A stretch of DNA of 64,000 bases from Acidobacteriota bacterium (GTDB taxonomy: Bacteria > Acidobacteriota > Vicinamibacteria > Vicinamibacterales > Vicinamibacteraceae): assembly GCA_020845575.1 (NCBI GenBank), contig JADLFL010000024.1, positions 1 to 64,000 on the forward strand, written 5' to 3'. Below, piece by piece: positions 51,049 through 59,249 of this stretch. Position numbers and translations under genes: made by a program. The notes beneath the pieces are model-generated. The model was not told the DNA's origin. It worked only from the letters and a program-made list of their open reading frames with translations, and made no database searches. The number at the start of each line of letters is the position of its first letter. The first letter of the stretch is position 1.

Positions 51049-53118
51049 TCAACGCAGGGTCGCGCCGTGCCCGGCCGCCAGCGCCGCGAGGATGCCGTCG
51101 ACGGCCGACTGCACCTCCACATCCGTCAGCGTGCGCTCGGCCGCGCGGAACGTGAGTCTCAGCGAGAGGCTCACGGTGCCCGCGGGCAGCGACGATCCCT
51201 GATAGCGATCGAACTCGCGCACCTCCACCAGCGTGGACGGCGCAGCGGTGTGAATCGTGTCACGAACCCTCACCGCGGGCAAGTCGGCCGGCACGACGAT
51301 CGACAGGTCGCGCACCACCGATGGGTGCCGCGGGAGAGGCGCCATCACGGCCTGCCAGTCTGGCGCATGGTCGGGAGCCGCGAGGTCGAGATCCACCTCG
51401 GCCACGAACACGGGATCCGCACCCGGCAGCCCGCGCGCTTCGGCAAGCGCGGGAGCCAGTTGACCCACCCACCCCACGTCCACGCGCCCGCCGGCATCCG
51501 CCCTGACGACGCGCGCTGCGCGGCCCGGCATGAACGCGGCGTGATCGGCCGGCTCGAGCGTGAGGGGCGTGCGAAGGACGTCGCCGATGCGTGCGACGAC
51601 GCCGATGACGTCGTACACGTCCACGGGACGGCCACTGCGGCTCCAGTGTTCAGGCGCGGCGGCGCCCGTCCACGCGACTGCCACGCCATGCGTCTCGCCA
51701 TGCGCGTCGGTGAAGCGCGTGCCGAGTTCGAACAGCCGGATGTCGCGATGTTCGCGCCGGCGATTGTGCGAGAGACTGTCGATCACGCCCGGCAGCACCC
51801 AGGGCCGCAGGACGGCGAAGAGCTCCGACAGCGGATTCGCGATGGCGATCGGTGCCGCGTCGAACGGCGCCGCCGCGGCCCGCTCGATGAACGTGAACGT
51901 CACGGCCTCCGCGAAGCCGGCGCCCACGAGCATGTCGCGTACGCGCGCGTCGCGCACCAGACGCGGCGCCGTCCGGGCGGGCGGAGCAGCGAGCGGCGGG
52001 AACGTCACGGGCAGGCGGTCGTAGCCAGCACACCGCGCGACTTCCTCGATGAGGTCTTCTTCGCGCGTTACGTCCCCGCGCCATCCGGGGATGGTCGCGA
52101 TCCACGCAGGTCCGTTCGCGTCATCGTCGTGCGCGAGGCCGAAGCCGAGCGACGTCAGGATCGACTCGACTTCCGCAACGGGCACCTCCATGCCGAGCAC
52201 GCGCGCGATGCGTGGCCATCGCAGGCGCACGGTGCGCAGCGCAAGTGCCGGCGTCCCCGCGACCACGTCGCCGCCACGCACGCGACCGGCGCCGATCTGC
52301 GTCAGTACCTCCACGGCGCGGTGCAGGGCACGCAGCGGCATCGAGGGATCGGTACCGCGCTCGAAGCGATACGAGGCCTCGGTCGAGAGCTGGAGCCGGC
52401 GTCGGGTGCGGCGCACCTGCGCAGGCTCGAAGTACGCACTTTCGAGTGCGATGGTTTTCGTTGTCGCGCCGATCTCGGTCGCGTCACCGCCCATCACGCC
52501 CGCCACCGCCTGCGCGCCGGCATCGTCGGCGATCACCAGCATGTCGTCGGCGAGCGTGCGCGCCACGCCGTCGAGCGTGGTCAGGCGTTCGCCCGCGTGC
52601 GCGGTGCGCACGGTCAGCTGATGTCCGGCGATCGTGTCGTAGTCGAACGCGTGCAGCGGCTGGTTCAGCTCGAGCAGCACGTAGTTGGTGACGTCGACGA
52701 TGTTGTTGATCGAGCGGACGCCGGCGAGCGTGAGTCGCTCGACGAGCCAGGTGGGGGAGGGGCCCACCGTGACGTCCATCATCGCCGCGCAATAGAGCGG
52801 GCACAGATCCGCGCGTTCGACAGACACACGCAGCGCGGCGCCGTCGTTCTGCGCGACGCGTGCCTCGGCAACCGCCGGCACGGGCACGCGCAGCGGCACG
52901 CCGTAGCGCACCGCCACTTCGCGCGCCATGCCGAGCACGCTCAGGCAGTCGGGCCTGTTCGCGGTGATCTCGAAGTCGATCACGGCATCGTCTGGCCGCC
53001 CCTCGACGGAATCGACGGCGGCGACCTCGAACCCGCGCATGGAGAGATCGTTTGCGAGCTGGTCGATGGTGACCGGCACGTCGACGTAGTCACGCAACCA
53101 CGAGACGAGGATTCTCAC
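51049..53118 (-). CDS. pheT: Phenylalanine-tRNA ligase beta subunit, short form
   Basis: 689 residues (E. coli PheT 795). Together with PheS it charges tRNA-Phe. The N-terminal MRILVSWLRDYVDVPVTIDQ and MRGFEVAAVDSVEG run directly into FEITANRPDCLSVLGMAREV, so the EMAPII-like tRNA-binding OB domain (about residues 40-150 of E. coli) is absent. B3/B4 editing, B5 and ferredoxin-like anticodon-binding C-terminal domains are present. ATG overlaps the pheS stop by 4 nt. Confidence 0.93.
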   Translation of the reverse strand: MRILVSWLRDYVDVPVTIDQLANDLSMRGFEVAAVDSVEGRPDDAVIDFEITANRPDCLSVLGMAREVAVRYGVPLRVPVPAVAEARVAQNDGAALRVSVERADLCPLYCAAMMDVTVGPSPTWLVERLTLAGVRSINNIVDVTNYVLLELNQPLHAFDYDTIAGHQLTVRTAHAGERLTTLDGVARTLADDMLVIADDAGAQAVAGVMGGDATEIGATTKTIALESAYFEPAQVRRTRRRLQLSTEASYRFERGTDPSMPLRALHRAVEVLTQIGAGRVRGGDVVAGTPALALRTVRLRWPRIARVLGMEVPVAEVESILTSLGFGLAHDDDANGPAWIATIPGWRGDVTREEDLIEEVARCAGYDRLPVTFPPLAAPPARTAPRLVRDARVRDMLVGAGFAEAVTFTFIERAAAAPFDAAPIAIANPLSELFAVLRPWVLPGVIDSLSHNRRREHRDIRLFELGTRFTDAHGETHGVAVAWTGAAAPEHWSRSGRPVDVYDVIGVVARIGDVLRTPLTLEPADHAAFMPGRAARVVRADAGGRVDVGWVGQLAPALAEARGLPGADPVFVAEVDLDLAAPDHAPDWQAVMAPLPRHPSVVRDLSIVVPADLPAVRVRDTIHTAAPSTLVEVREFDRYQGSSLPAGTVSLSLRLTFRAAERTLTDVEVQSAVDGILAALAAGHGATLR

Positions 53119-54239
53119 GACGCGAACTGCTCCAGGAAGCGCAGGTCGTTCTCGTAGAACGCCCTGATGTCGTCAACGCGATGGGCGAGCAGCGCGAGAC
53201 GCTCGATGCCCATGCCGAACGCGAAGCCCGTGTAGCGCTCCGGATCGATGCCCACGGCCTCGAACACCGACGGGTGCACCATCCCGCTGCCGCCGATCTC
53301 GATCCAGCCCGTGCGCTTGCACATCGGACAGCCGGAGCCGAAGCACGACTGACAGCCGACGAAGACTTCCGCGCTCGGCTCCGTGTACGGGAAGAAGCTC
53401 GGCTTGAACATGATGGGCGTCTTCGGATCGAAGAACTCGCGCGCGAACCCGAGCAGCGTGCCCTTGAGGTCGGCCATCGTCACGTGCTCACCGACGACGA
53501 GACCCTCGACCTGCTGGAACATCGGCGTGTGCGTGAGATCGAGGCTGTCGCGCCGATACACCCGCCCCGGCGCGATGATGCGCACGGGTGCCCCATGCGC
53601 CTCCATGTACCGCACCTGCACCGCCGACGTATGCGTCCGCAGCAACGTCGCCGGCCGCGGCTGTCCCCCGGGGTGCCCGTTGCCGGTTGCCGGTTGCCGT
53701 CCGCCCGTGCTGTCCGGTTGCCGGTTGCCGGTTGCCGGTTGCCGGCTGAACGCCCTTTCCAGATACAGCGTGTCCTGCGCATCGCGGGCCGGATGGTCCG
53801 CGGGCATGTTCAGCGCCTCGAAGGTGTGCCAGTCGTCTTCGGTCTCGGGGCCGTCGACGATCTCGTAGCCCATGCGCGTGAAGATGCGCTCGATGCGTTC
53901 GCGCATCGCGTTGAGCGGATGACGCGAGCCGGCGGGCAGTGGCCGTGCGGCCAGCGTGAGATCGAGGCCCGGCGTCCGCGTGCCGCTGGCCACTGTCTCG
54001 CGGCGCGCCTCGAGGCCGGCTTCCACGGCCTGCTTCAGTTCGTTGGCCAGCCTGCCGATCTCGCGCTTCTGGTCGACGGGCGCCCTGGCGATCTCGCCGT
54101 ACAAGGCCGTGACGAGCCCGTGCTTGCGGCTCAGGAAGCGATCGCGAAGGGCCTGAAGGTCGGCAGCCGTCGCCACCGCCGCCAGTGCGGTGTCGAACTC
54201 GGCCCGCAGCGCAGCCACGGAAACGGAGAGATCGGACAT
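53115..54239 (-). CDS. pheS: Phenylalanine-tRNA ligase alpha subunit with heptad-repeat insertion
   Basis: 374 residues. N-terminal coiled coil (1-85), then class II catalytic core: motif 1 region around RIFTRMGYEIVDGPETEDDW, LLRTHTSAVQVRYME, APGRVYRRDSLDLTHTPMFQ, and GFAFGMGIERLALL (motif 3). A zinc-like insertion CQSC-x4-CPMC is visible. Residues 166-196 (RQPATGNRQPDSTGGRQPAT and onward) are encoded by the family-A repeat at 53652-53744 and lie just before LLRTHTS, where most PheS have a short loop. The gene is otherwise intact and must be functional. ATG 54239 is at the usual N-terminus; a terminator hairpin sits 12 nt upstream. Confidence 0.95.
   Translation of the reverse strand: MSDLSVSVAALRAEFDTALAAVATAADLQALRDRFLSRKHGLVTALYGEIARAPVDQKREIGRLANELKQAVEAGLEARRETVASGTRTPGLDLTLAARPLPAGSRHPLNAMRERIERIFTRMGYEIVDGPETEDDWHTFEALNMPADHPARDAQDTLYLERAFSRQPATGNRQPDSTGGRQPATGNGHPGGQPRPATLLRTHTSAVQVRYMEAHGAPVRIIAPGRVYRRDSLDLTHTPMFQQVEGLVVGEHVTMADLKGTLLGFAREFFDPKTPIMFKPSFFPYTEPSAEVFVGCQSCFGSGCPMCKRTGWIEIGGSGMVHPSVFEAVGIDPERYTGFAFGMGIERLALLAHRVDDIRAFYENDLRFLEQFAS
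53672..53745. repeat. Family-A heptad array inside pheS
   Basis: Two blocks of CCGGTTG heptads (about 2.5 and 4 units) around the spacer GTCCGCCCGTGCTGTCC. Identical over 37 nt to the intergenic array at 41292-41328. Read in frame it encodes QPATGN-type peptides. Confidence 0.88.
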
Positions 54240-54251
54240 GGGGTCCACACG

Positions 54252-54286
54252 AAAAACGGGGGCGCGCCCGCGAAGGCGGCCCCCGT
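54252..54286 (-). terminator. Rho-independent terminator or attenuator before pheS
   Basis: Minus-strand stem ACGGGGGC/GCCCCCGT followed by TTTTTCG, 24 nt after the rplT stop and 12 nt before the pheS ATG. Confidence 0.75.
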
Positions 54287-54310
54287 GGAATTTCAGAACG
54301 TTTGCAATTG

Positions 54311-54679
54311 CTAAGCGTTCTGCTGCTTGAGGGCGTCCTTGGCGCGGGTGGTCAGCGCCGCAAACGCCGCGGGCTCGCTCACGGCGAGCGTGGCGAGCAT
54401 CTTGCGGTCCACCGCCACGCCTGCACGCGTGAGGCCGGCGATGAACTGCGAGTAGCTGATCCCCTGCTGGCGCGCCGCGGCGTTGATGCGGATGATCCAC
54501 AGCCGGCGGAAATCGCGCTTCTTGCGGCGACGGCCGACAAACGCGCTCTTGAGTGCGCGGTCCACCGCCTCCTTGGCAAAGCGGTACAGCTTGCTCTTGT
54601 TGGCGTAGTACCCCTTGGCAAGGGTCAACAACTTTTCGCGCTTCGCACGGCGCACCGTGCCACGCTTCACTCTTGGCAT
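54311..54679 (-). CDS. rplT: 50S ribosomal protein L20
   Basis: 122 residues. L20 binds 23S rRNA early in 50S assembly and represses its own operon in several bacteria. MPRVKRGTVRRAKREKLLTL, KGYYANKSKLYRFAKEAVDR and RDFRRLWIIRINAAARQQG are typical. Middle of infC-rpmI-rplT. Separated from rpmI by a 170-bp gap that carries an inverted-repeat element, unusually long for this operon. Confidence 0.97.
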   Translation of the reverse strand: MPRVKRGTVRRAKREKLLTLAKGYYANKSKLYRFAKEAVDRALKSAFVGRRRKKRDFRRLWIIRINAAARQQGISYSQFIAGLTRAGVAVDRKMLATLAVSEPAAFAALTTRAKDALKQQNA

Positions 54680-54738
54680 CGTCTTCTCCGCAGCCTCGGG
54701 GCGGCGCTCAACCGACTTGAATCCCGGACCGCTCTACG

Positions 54739-54851
54739 AATGTCGAATGCTGAATGACAAGCCCGATGTCGCTGTCCGAAGGATGGAAGGCCCATTCCCG
54801 GCATCGCGGCATTCCCGGCATTCATTCATTCGTCATCCTGCATTCGACATT
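54739..54851. repeat. 113-bp inverted-repeat element between rpmI and rplT
   Basis: Ends AATGTCGAATGCTGAATGAC (54739-54758) and GTCATCCTGCATTCGACATT (54832-54851) are inverse at 18 of 20 positions. Between them lie CCCGGCATT repeats. The right arm includes two bases of the rpmI stop codon. No gene inside. Confidence 0.75.
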
Positions 54852-55047
54852 ACTTGTACGGCAGCATCAACTCCAGCTTGCCCTGATCCTGCGCGGAGAC
54901 GAGCACCGTGCCACGCAGCGCGCGCTTGCGCTTGGTGGTCTTGCTCGTCAGGATGTGCCGCTTGAACGCGCTGCCGCGCAGGAATTTGCCAGAGGCGGTC
55001 CGCTTGAACCGCTTCGAGGCGCCCTTGTGGGTCTTGAGTTTCGGCAT
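54850..55047 (-). CDS. rpmI: 50S ribosomal protein L35
   Basis: 65 residues, highly basic. [20 protein letters not shown] and [20 protein letters not shown] are diagnostic. Second gene of the infC operon, 76 nt after infC. Its stop codon overlaps the end of an inverted-repeat element. Confidence 0.97.
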   Translation of the reverse strand: MPKLKTHKGASKRFKRTASGKFLRGSAFKRHILTSKTTKRKRALRGTVLVSAQDQGKLELMLPYK

Positions 55048-55123
55048 GATCTGACTCGTCTTCGTTACGTGTTGCCGCGGGCCGCGTGAGCCCGCGTGTC
55101 AGGGACCTCGTGTCCCCGAACCC

Positions 55124-55801
55124 CTAGTCCGGCTCGAGCTCCGTTGCCGCTGCCTGCGCGGCGGCTGCGAGTTCCTCCGGCGTCATCTCGGTGTCGTCGT
55201 CGTCGGCCTCGGGGCGCGGCTCGCGCTCCGGCTTGGACGGCTTCTCCAGCTTCTTGATCCCCGGACGGCCCGACAGGATGGTGTGCATCGTGTTGCCTTC
55301 CATCCGCGGGATGTTCTCGGCCACGGCGATGTCGTTCAACTCGCCGATCAGCCGCTCCAGGATCCGGCGCCCGATCTCCGGGTGCGCGATCTCGCGCCCG
55401 CGGAAGAACACCACCGCCTTGACCTTGTCGCCTTCGTGCAGGAAGCGCTGGATGTTGCGCTTCTTGAAGTCGTAGTCGTGCAGATCGACCTTCGGGCGGA
55501 ACTTGACCTCCTTCACCTCGATGGTCTTCTGGTGCTTGCGGGCCTGCCGCTGCTTCTTCTGCTCGTTGTACTGGTACTTGCCGTAATCGGTGATACGGCA
55601 GACCGGCGGCACGGCCGTAGCGGCGACTTCGACGAGATCCAGGCCCTTCGACCGGGCCAGGGCCACGGCCTGCGCCGGTGCCATGATGCCTAGCTGCGCC
55701 CCTGTCTCGTCGATCACCCGGACCTCGCGCACGCGAATGCGCTCGTTGATCCGGACCCTGTCGTCCCGTCGGGGACCCCGCATGCGATTGTCGAACGCGA
55801 T
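55124..55801 (-). CDS. infC: Translation initiation factor IF-3 with probable AUC start
   Basis: 225 residues. IF-3 keeps ribosomal subunits apart and checks start codons. N-domain begins RVRINERIRVREVRVIDETG, then KGLDLVEVAATAVPPVCRI and the linker KKQRQARKHQKTIEVKEVKF; the C-domain follows with a D/E-rich tail. The start is taken as ATC 55801: AGGAGG lies 5 nt before it, and it is in frame. The first ATG (55783) is 18 nt later and lacks a ribosome-binding site. Non-AUG infC starts are known and serve autoregulation. Confidence 0.9.
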   Translation of the reverse strand: MAFDNRMRGPRRDDRVRINERIRVREVRVIDETGAQLGIMAPAQAVALARSKGLDLVEVAATAVPPVCRITDYGKYQYNEQKKQRQARKHQKTIEVKEVKFRPKVDLHDYDFKKRNIQRFLHEGDKVKAVVFFRGREIAHPEIGRRILERLIGELNDIAVAENIPRMEGNTMHTILSGRPGIKKLEKPSKPEREPRPEADDDDTEMTPEELAAAAQAAATELEPD

Positions 55802-55860
55802 AACGACCTCCTTGAACGCGCCCCGTGCCCCGATCCACGATCGGCGGCGCGAAACGCTTC

Positions 55861-57819
55861 CTACACTCCGACCGGCTGTTCCGCCTGCCTGCCCTTGTTC
55901 TCGATCTCGGCCGCCGCGTCGGCGAGGAACTCGCTCACCGACCGGCTCCCCAGATCGCCGCCCTGCCGGCTCCGTACCGCGACCGCGCCGTCGGCCACTT
56001 CCTTGTCGCCGACCACCAGCATGTACGGCACCTTCTGCAACTGGGCTTCCCGGATCTTGTACCCGATCTTCTCCTGCCGGTCATCAAGCCCCGCGCGCAG
56101 GCCCGCGGCCGTGAGCGTGGCCCGCACTTGCGCGGCATACGCCGCGTGGCGATCCGCGATGGGCAGCACGACGGCCTGCACCGGCGCCAGCCACAGCGGG
56201 AACGCTCCGGCGAAATGCTCGATCAACAGCGCGATGAACCGCTCGAAACTGCCGAAGATCGCCCTGTGGATCACCACGGGCCGATGCTCGGCGTTGTCGG
56301 CCCCCACGTACTTCAGGTCGAAGCGCTCGGGGAGCTGATAGTCGAGCTGAATCGTGGCGCACTGCCACTTGCGGCCGATCGCGTCGGTGACGTCGAAGTC
56401 GACCTTCGGCCCGTAGAACGCGCCGTCGCCTTCGTTGATCGTGTAGGCAAGCCTCGCCGATTCGAGCGCCTGCTTCAACTGCGCTTCGGCGTGATCCCAC
56501 GTCTCGCGCTGCCCGAGGTATTGGTCCGGCCGCGTCGAGAGCTTCACCTCATAGGTCAGCCCGAGGTCGCCGTACACGCGCTGGACCAAGCCGAGCAGCC
56601 GGTGGACTTCCTCGCCGATCTGCTCCTGCGTCACGAAACAGTGCGCATCGTCCTGCGAGAACTGCCGCACGCGCGTGAGTCCGCCGAGCACGCCCGACGC
56701 CTCGTTGCGGTGCAGGGCCGTCTGCTCGTGCAACCGCAGCGGCAGGTCGCGATAGCTCCGCATCTGGCTGGCGAAGACGAGCATGTGCCCGGGGCAGTTC
56801 ATCGCCTTGAGGGCCATCTCCTCGCCCTCGGCGGCCTCGAGCGTGAACATGTTGTCGCGGTAGTGGTACCAGTGCCCCGACGTTTCCCACAGCGCCTTGT
56901 TGAAGAGCAGCGGGGTCTTCACTTCGTCGTAGCCGGCCGGATACAGCACCGCGCGCATGTACTCGGCAAGGCCGTTGTAGAGCACCGTGCCCTTGTGCAG
57001 CCAGAACGCCGCACCCGGCGCCCACGGATGGAACATGAACAGGCCCGTTTCGCGGCCCACCTTGCGGTGGTCGCGCTTCTTGGCCTCTTCGAGCCGCGCC
57101 AGATACGCCTGGAGCTCCTTGTCGGAGAAGAACGCCGTGCCGTAGATGCGCTGCATCGGCTGGTTCTTCGCGTCGCCCTTCCAGTACGCACTCGACGTCG
57201 TCGTCAGCGTGAAGGCCTTGAGGCGGCCCGTCGACGGCACGTGCGGTCCGCGACAGAAGTCGACGAAGGTTTCTCGGTCCTTGATCGTGTAGACCGACAC
57301 CTCCGCCTGCCCCTGCGTGTTCTCCTCGATGAGCTGCACCTTGAGCGGCTCGCCACGATCGGCGAAGAAGCGCAGAGCCTCCTCGCGCGGCCACATCTGT
57401 CGCTCGAACACCTCGTCGGCCTGCGCCAGCCGACGCATTTCGGCCTCGATCTTCTCGAGATCCTCAGGGACGAACGGCCGCTCGACCACGAAGTCGTAGT
57501 AGAAGCCGGGCGGCTCGTCGATGACCGGCCCGATGCCGCACTGCGTGCCCGGGAACAGCCTGGTGACGGCCGCGGCCAGCAGGTGCGCCGTGCTGTGCCG
57601 GTAGACCTTCAGGGCGTCTGGGCCGTCGGCCGTGAGGATCCGGACCCGTGCGTCGCGCGTCAGCGGGTACGACAGGTCCACGATCTCATCGTCCACCTGT
57701 GCGGCAAGGGCCACCTTCGCGAGGCGCGGAGACACGCCCCCCGCCACGTCCCGAACGGGCGTGTCGACAGGAACGGATCGCGTGGATCCATCCGGAAGCG
57801 TGACAACGACGGACATCAT
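55861..57819 (-). CDS. thrS: Threonine-tRNA ligase
   Basis: 652 residues. Charges tRNA-Thr. TGS domain about 1-60, editing domain with HSTAHLLAAAVTRLFP (first His motif), catalytic class II core with zinc ligands in MNCPGHMLVF and later His, LHEQTALHRNEASGVLGGLT, QFSQDDAHCFV, and an anticodon-binding C-terminal domain (ADRHAAYAAQ and following). ATG 57819 (next codon also ATG) is the first start of the TGS domain. First protein gene of the translation block, 67 bp from tRNA-Val. Confidence 0.96.
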   Translation of the reverse strand: MMSVVVTLPDGSTRSVPVDTPVRDVAGGVSPRLAKVALAAQVDDEIVDLSYPLTRDARVRILTADGPDALKVYRHSTAHLLAAAVTRLFPGTQCGIGPVIDEPPGFYYDFVVERPFVPEDLEKIEAEMRRLAQADEVFERQMWPREEALRFFADRGEPLKVQLIEENTQGQAEVSVYTIKDRETFVDFCRGPHVPSTGRLKAFTLTTTSSAYWKGDAKNQPMQRIYGTAFFSDKELQAYLARLEEAKKRDHRKVGRETGLFMFHPWAPGAAFWLHKGTVLYNGLAEYMRAVLYPAGYDEVKTPLLFNKALWETSGHWYHYRDNMFTLEAAEGEEMALKAMNCPGHMLVFASQMRSYRDLPLRLHEQTALHRNEASGVLGGLTRVRQFSQDDAHCFVTQEQIGEEVHRLLGLVQRVYGDLGLTYEVKLSTRPDQYLGQRETWDHAEAQLKQALESARLAYTINEGDGAFYGPKVDFDVTDAIGRKWQCATIQLDYQLPERFDLKYVGADNAEHRPVVIHRAIFGSFERFIALLIEHFAGAFPLWLAPVQAVVLPIADRHAAYAAQVRATLTAAGLRAGLDDRQEKIGYKIREAQLQKVPYMLVVGDKEVADGAVAVRSRQGGDLGSRSVSEFLADAAAEIENKGRQAEQPVGV

Positions 57820-57886
57820 GCCGCGAACACTGGTCTCCACAGCCGGAGCCGGCTGGGCCTGCAACCGGTGGGCGGATGGCTGAAAT

Positions 57887-57962
57887 TGGTAGGCACGGGC
57901 GGAATCGAACCGCCGACCTCCTGCGTGTCAAGCAGGCGCTCTAACCCCTGAGCTACGCGCCT
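57887..57962 (-). tRNA. tRNA-Val(GAC)
   Basis: 76 nt with encoded CCA. Acceptor AGGCGCG/CGTGCCT with one G-U pair, D-arm GCTC...GAGC, anticodon loop TTGACAC between CCTGC and GCAGG giving anticodon GAC, T-arm GGCGGTTCGATTCCGCC, discriminator A. It reads GUC valine codons. Placed just upstream of thrS on the same strand. Confidence 0.95.
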
Positions 57963-58070
57963 ATAGCCGTTCGCACACGTCCATGTGCGAACGCCCATGG
58001 TACAGCGGAGCCGTTGGAACACGCAAGATTTCACGTGTGCGACGACCCGATCTCGTCCATGTGGCGTCTT

Positions 58071-59249
58071 CTATGCCGCGGCCCTGGCAGGAGCCTGGCC
58101 CGTGGCCGTTTCGATGGCCTTGTCGAGGATGGGATCCTCGGTGGGCGGCGGCGCGCCGAACTCGACGTCCGGCTCGGCGACCGGCACGGCCGGCACCAAC
58201 CCCGTGCCGTGGATGGCCGTGCCTTTCGGCGTCAGCCAGCGGGCGTGGGTCAGCCAGAGCGCGCTGCCGTCTGGCAGCTTGACCAGTTTCTGCGCCGCGG
58301 CCCTGCCGAGCGTCCGCTCGCCGACGGTCTTCGCCCTGTCGTTGTCCACCAGCGCCGCCGCGAACACCTCGGCCGCTTGCGACGTGCCGTTGGTGGTCAG
58401 CAGGGTGACAGGCATCGTGATGGCACCGTCGCCGGTCTGCGCCTCGGTCTTCTGCTGCCCCTGCCCGCGGGCTTCGAGGATCGCCAGCGTGCCCGACTTC
58501 ACGAACAGGCGCGCGGTGTCCACGCCGAGCGCCGGCTCGCCGTCGGTGGTGTGGCGCAGGTCGATGAGCACCTGCGTGGCACCCTGCTTGGTGACGTCGG
58601 TCACCGCCTGCTTCACGCGGGCCGCCGTCTGCGTGCTGAACGCCGGTACCCGTACCAGCCCCACCCCGGGTGCCACGATGCGGGTGGTGACGGCCGGGTC
58701 GAGCGGCGCCGCGCGCGTGAGGGGAACTTCGTGCACGTCCGTCTGGCTGCCGCGCAGCACGGTGAGCGCCACGCTGGATCCGACAGCCCCCCGCAGCAGG
58801 CGCTCGCCTTCGTGGACCGACATGTGGCGCGTGGACTTGCCGTCGATCGCCCTGATGTAGTCGCCCGTGTGCAGGCCGGCCTTGGCCGCGGGCGAACCGT
58901 CGCGCGCCGCCACCACGCGCAGGTAGTACTGGCGCGTGAGCGCGATCCCCGTCACGCCGGGTGCAGCGGATGCGGGGGCGTCGAGCAGCTTCACCTGCGC
59001 GGCGTCGAGATAGGAGCTGTCGGGGTCGAGCCCTTCGGCCAGCCCGAGCATCGCGCCGTCGAGCACCGTCTCCGGGTTCGGTTCCTCGACATAGCTGCCG
59101 AAGATGAGCGACACGACATCGTCGAACACGCGCAGGTGCGGGTATGCACCCGGCGCTGAGCGCTGCTGGCCGAGCAGGCCGCCAACGAGAGTGAACACGA
59201 CCAGCGGTGTCGTGAGCGTCAGGACGAGAAGTCGCGTGCGCGTGGTCAT
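58071..59249 (-). CDS. S41 (C-terminal processing) peptidase-like protein, probably inactive
   Basis: 392 residues. Membrane or signal segment about 8-28, then a PDZ domain (about 85-175; AKAGLHTGDYIRAIDG) and an S41 fold. In active enzymes a Ser and a Lys lie 25 residues apart (SASAE ... TFGKG). Here the aligned positions are Q291 in NGTSQAAE and R316 in ERTLGRAA, so both catalytic residues appear replaced; a neighbouring S290 exists. ATG 59249 overlaps the EnvC-like stop as ATGA. Perhaps a PDZ adaptor for murein enzymes. An in-frame ATG at 59270 is possible. Confidence 0.8.
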   Translation of the reverse strand: MTTRTRLLVLTLTTPLVVFTLVGGLLGQQRSAPGAYPHLRVFDDVVSLIFGSYVEEPNPETVLDGAMLGLAEGLDPDSSYLDAAQVKLLDAPASAAPGVTGIALTRQYYLRVVAARDGSPAAKAGLHTGDYIRAIDGKSTRHMSVHEGERLLRGAVGSSVALTVLRGSQTDVHEVPLTRAAPLDPAVTTRIVAPGVGLVRVPAFSTQTAARVKQAVTDVTKQGATQVLIDLRHTTDGEPALGVDTARLFVKSGTLAILEARGQGQQKTEAQTGDGAITMPVTLLTTNGTSQAAEVFAAALVDNDRAKTVGERTLGRAAAQKLVKLPDGSALWLTHARWLTPKGTAIHGTGLVPAVPVAEPDVEFGAPPPTEDPILDKAIETATGQAPARAAA

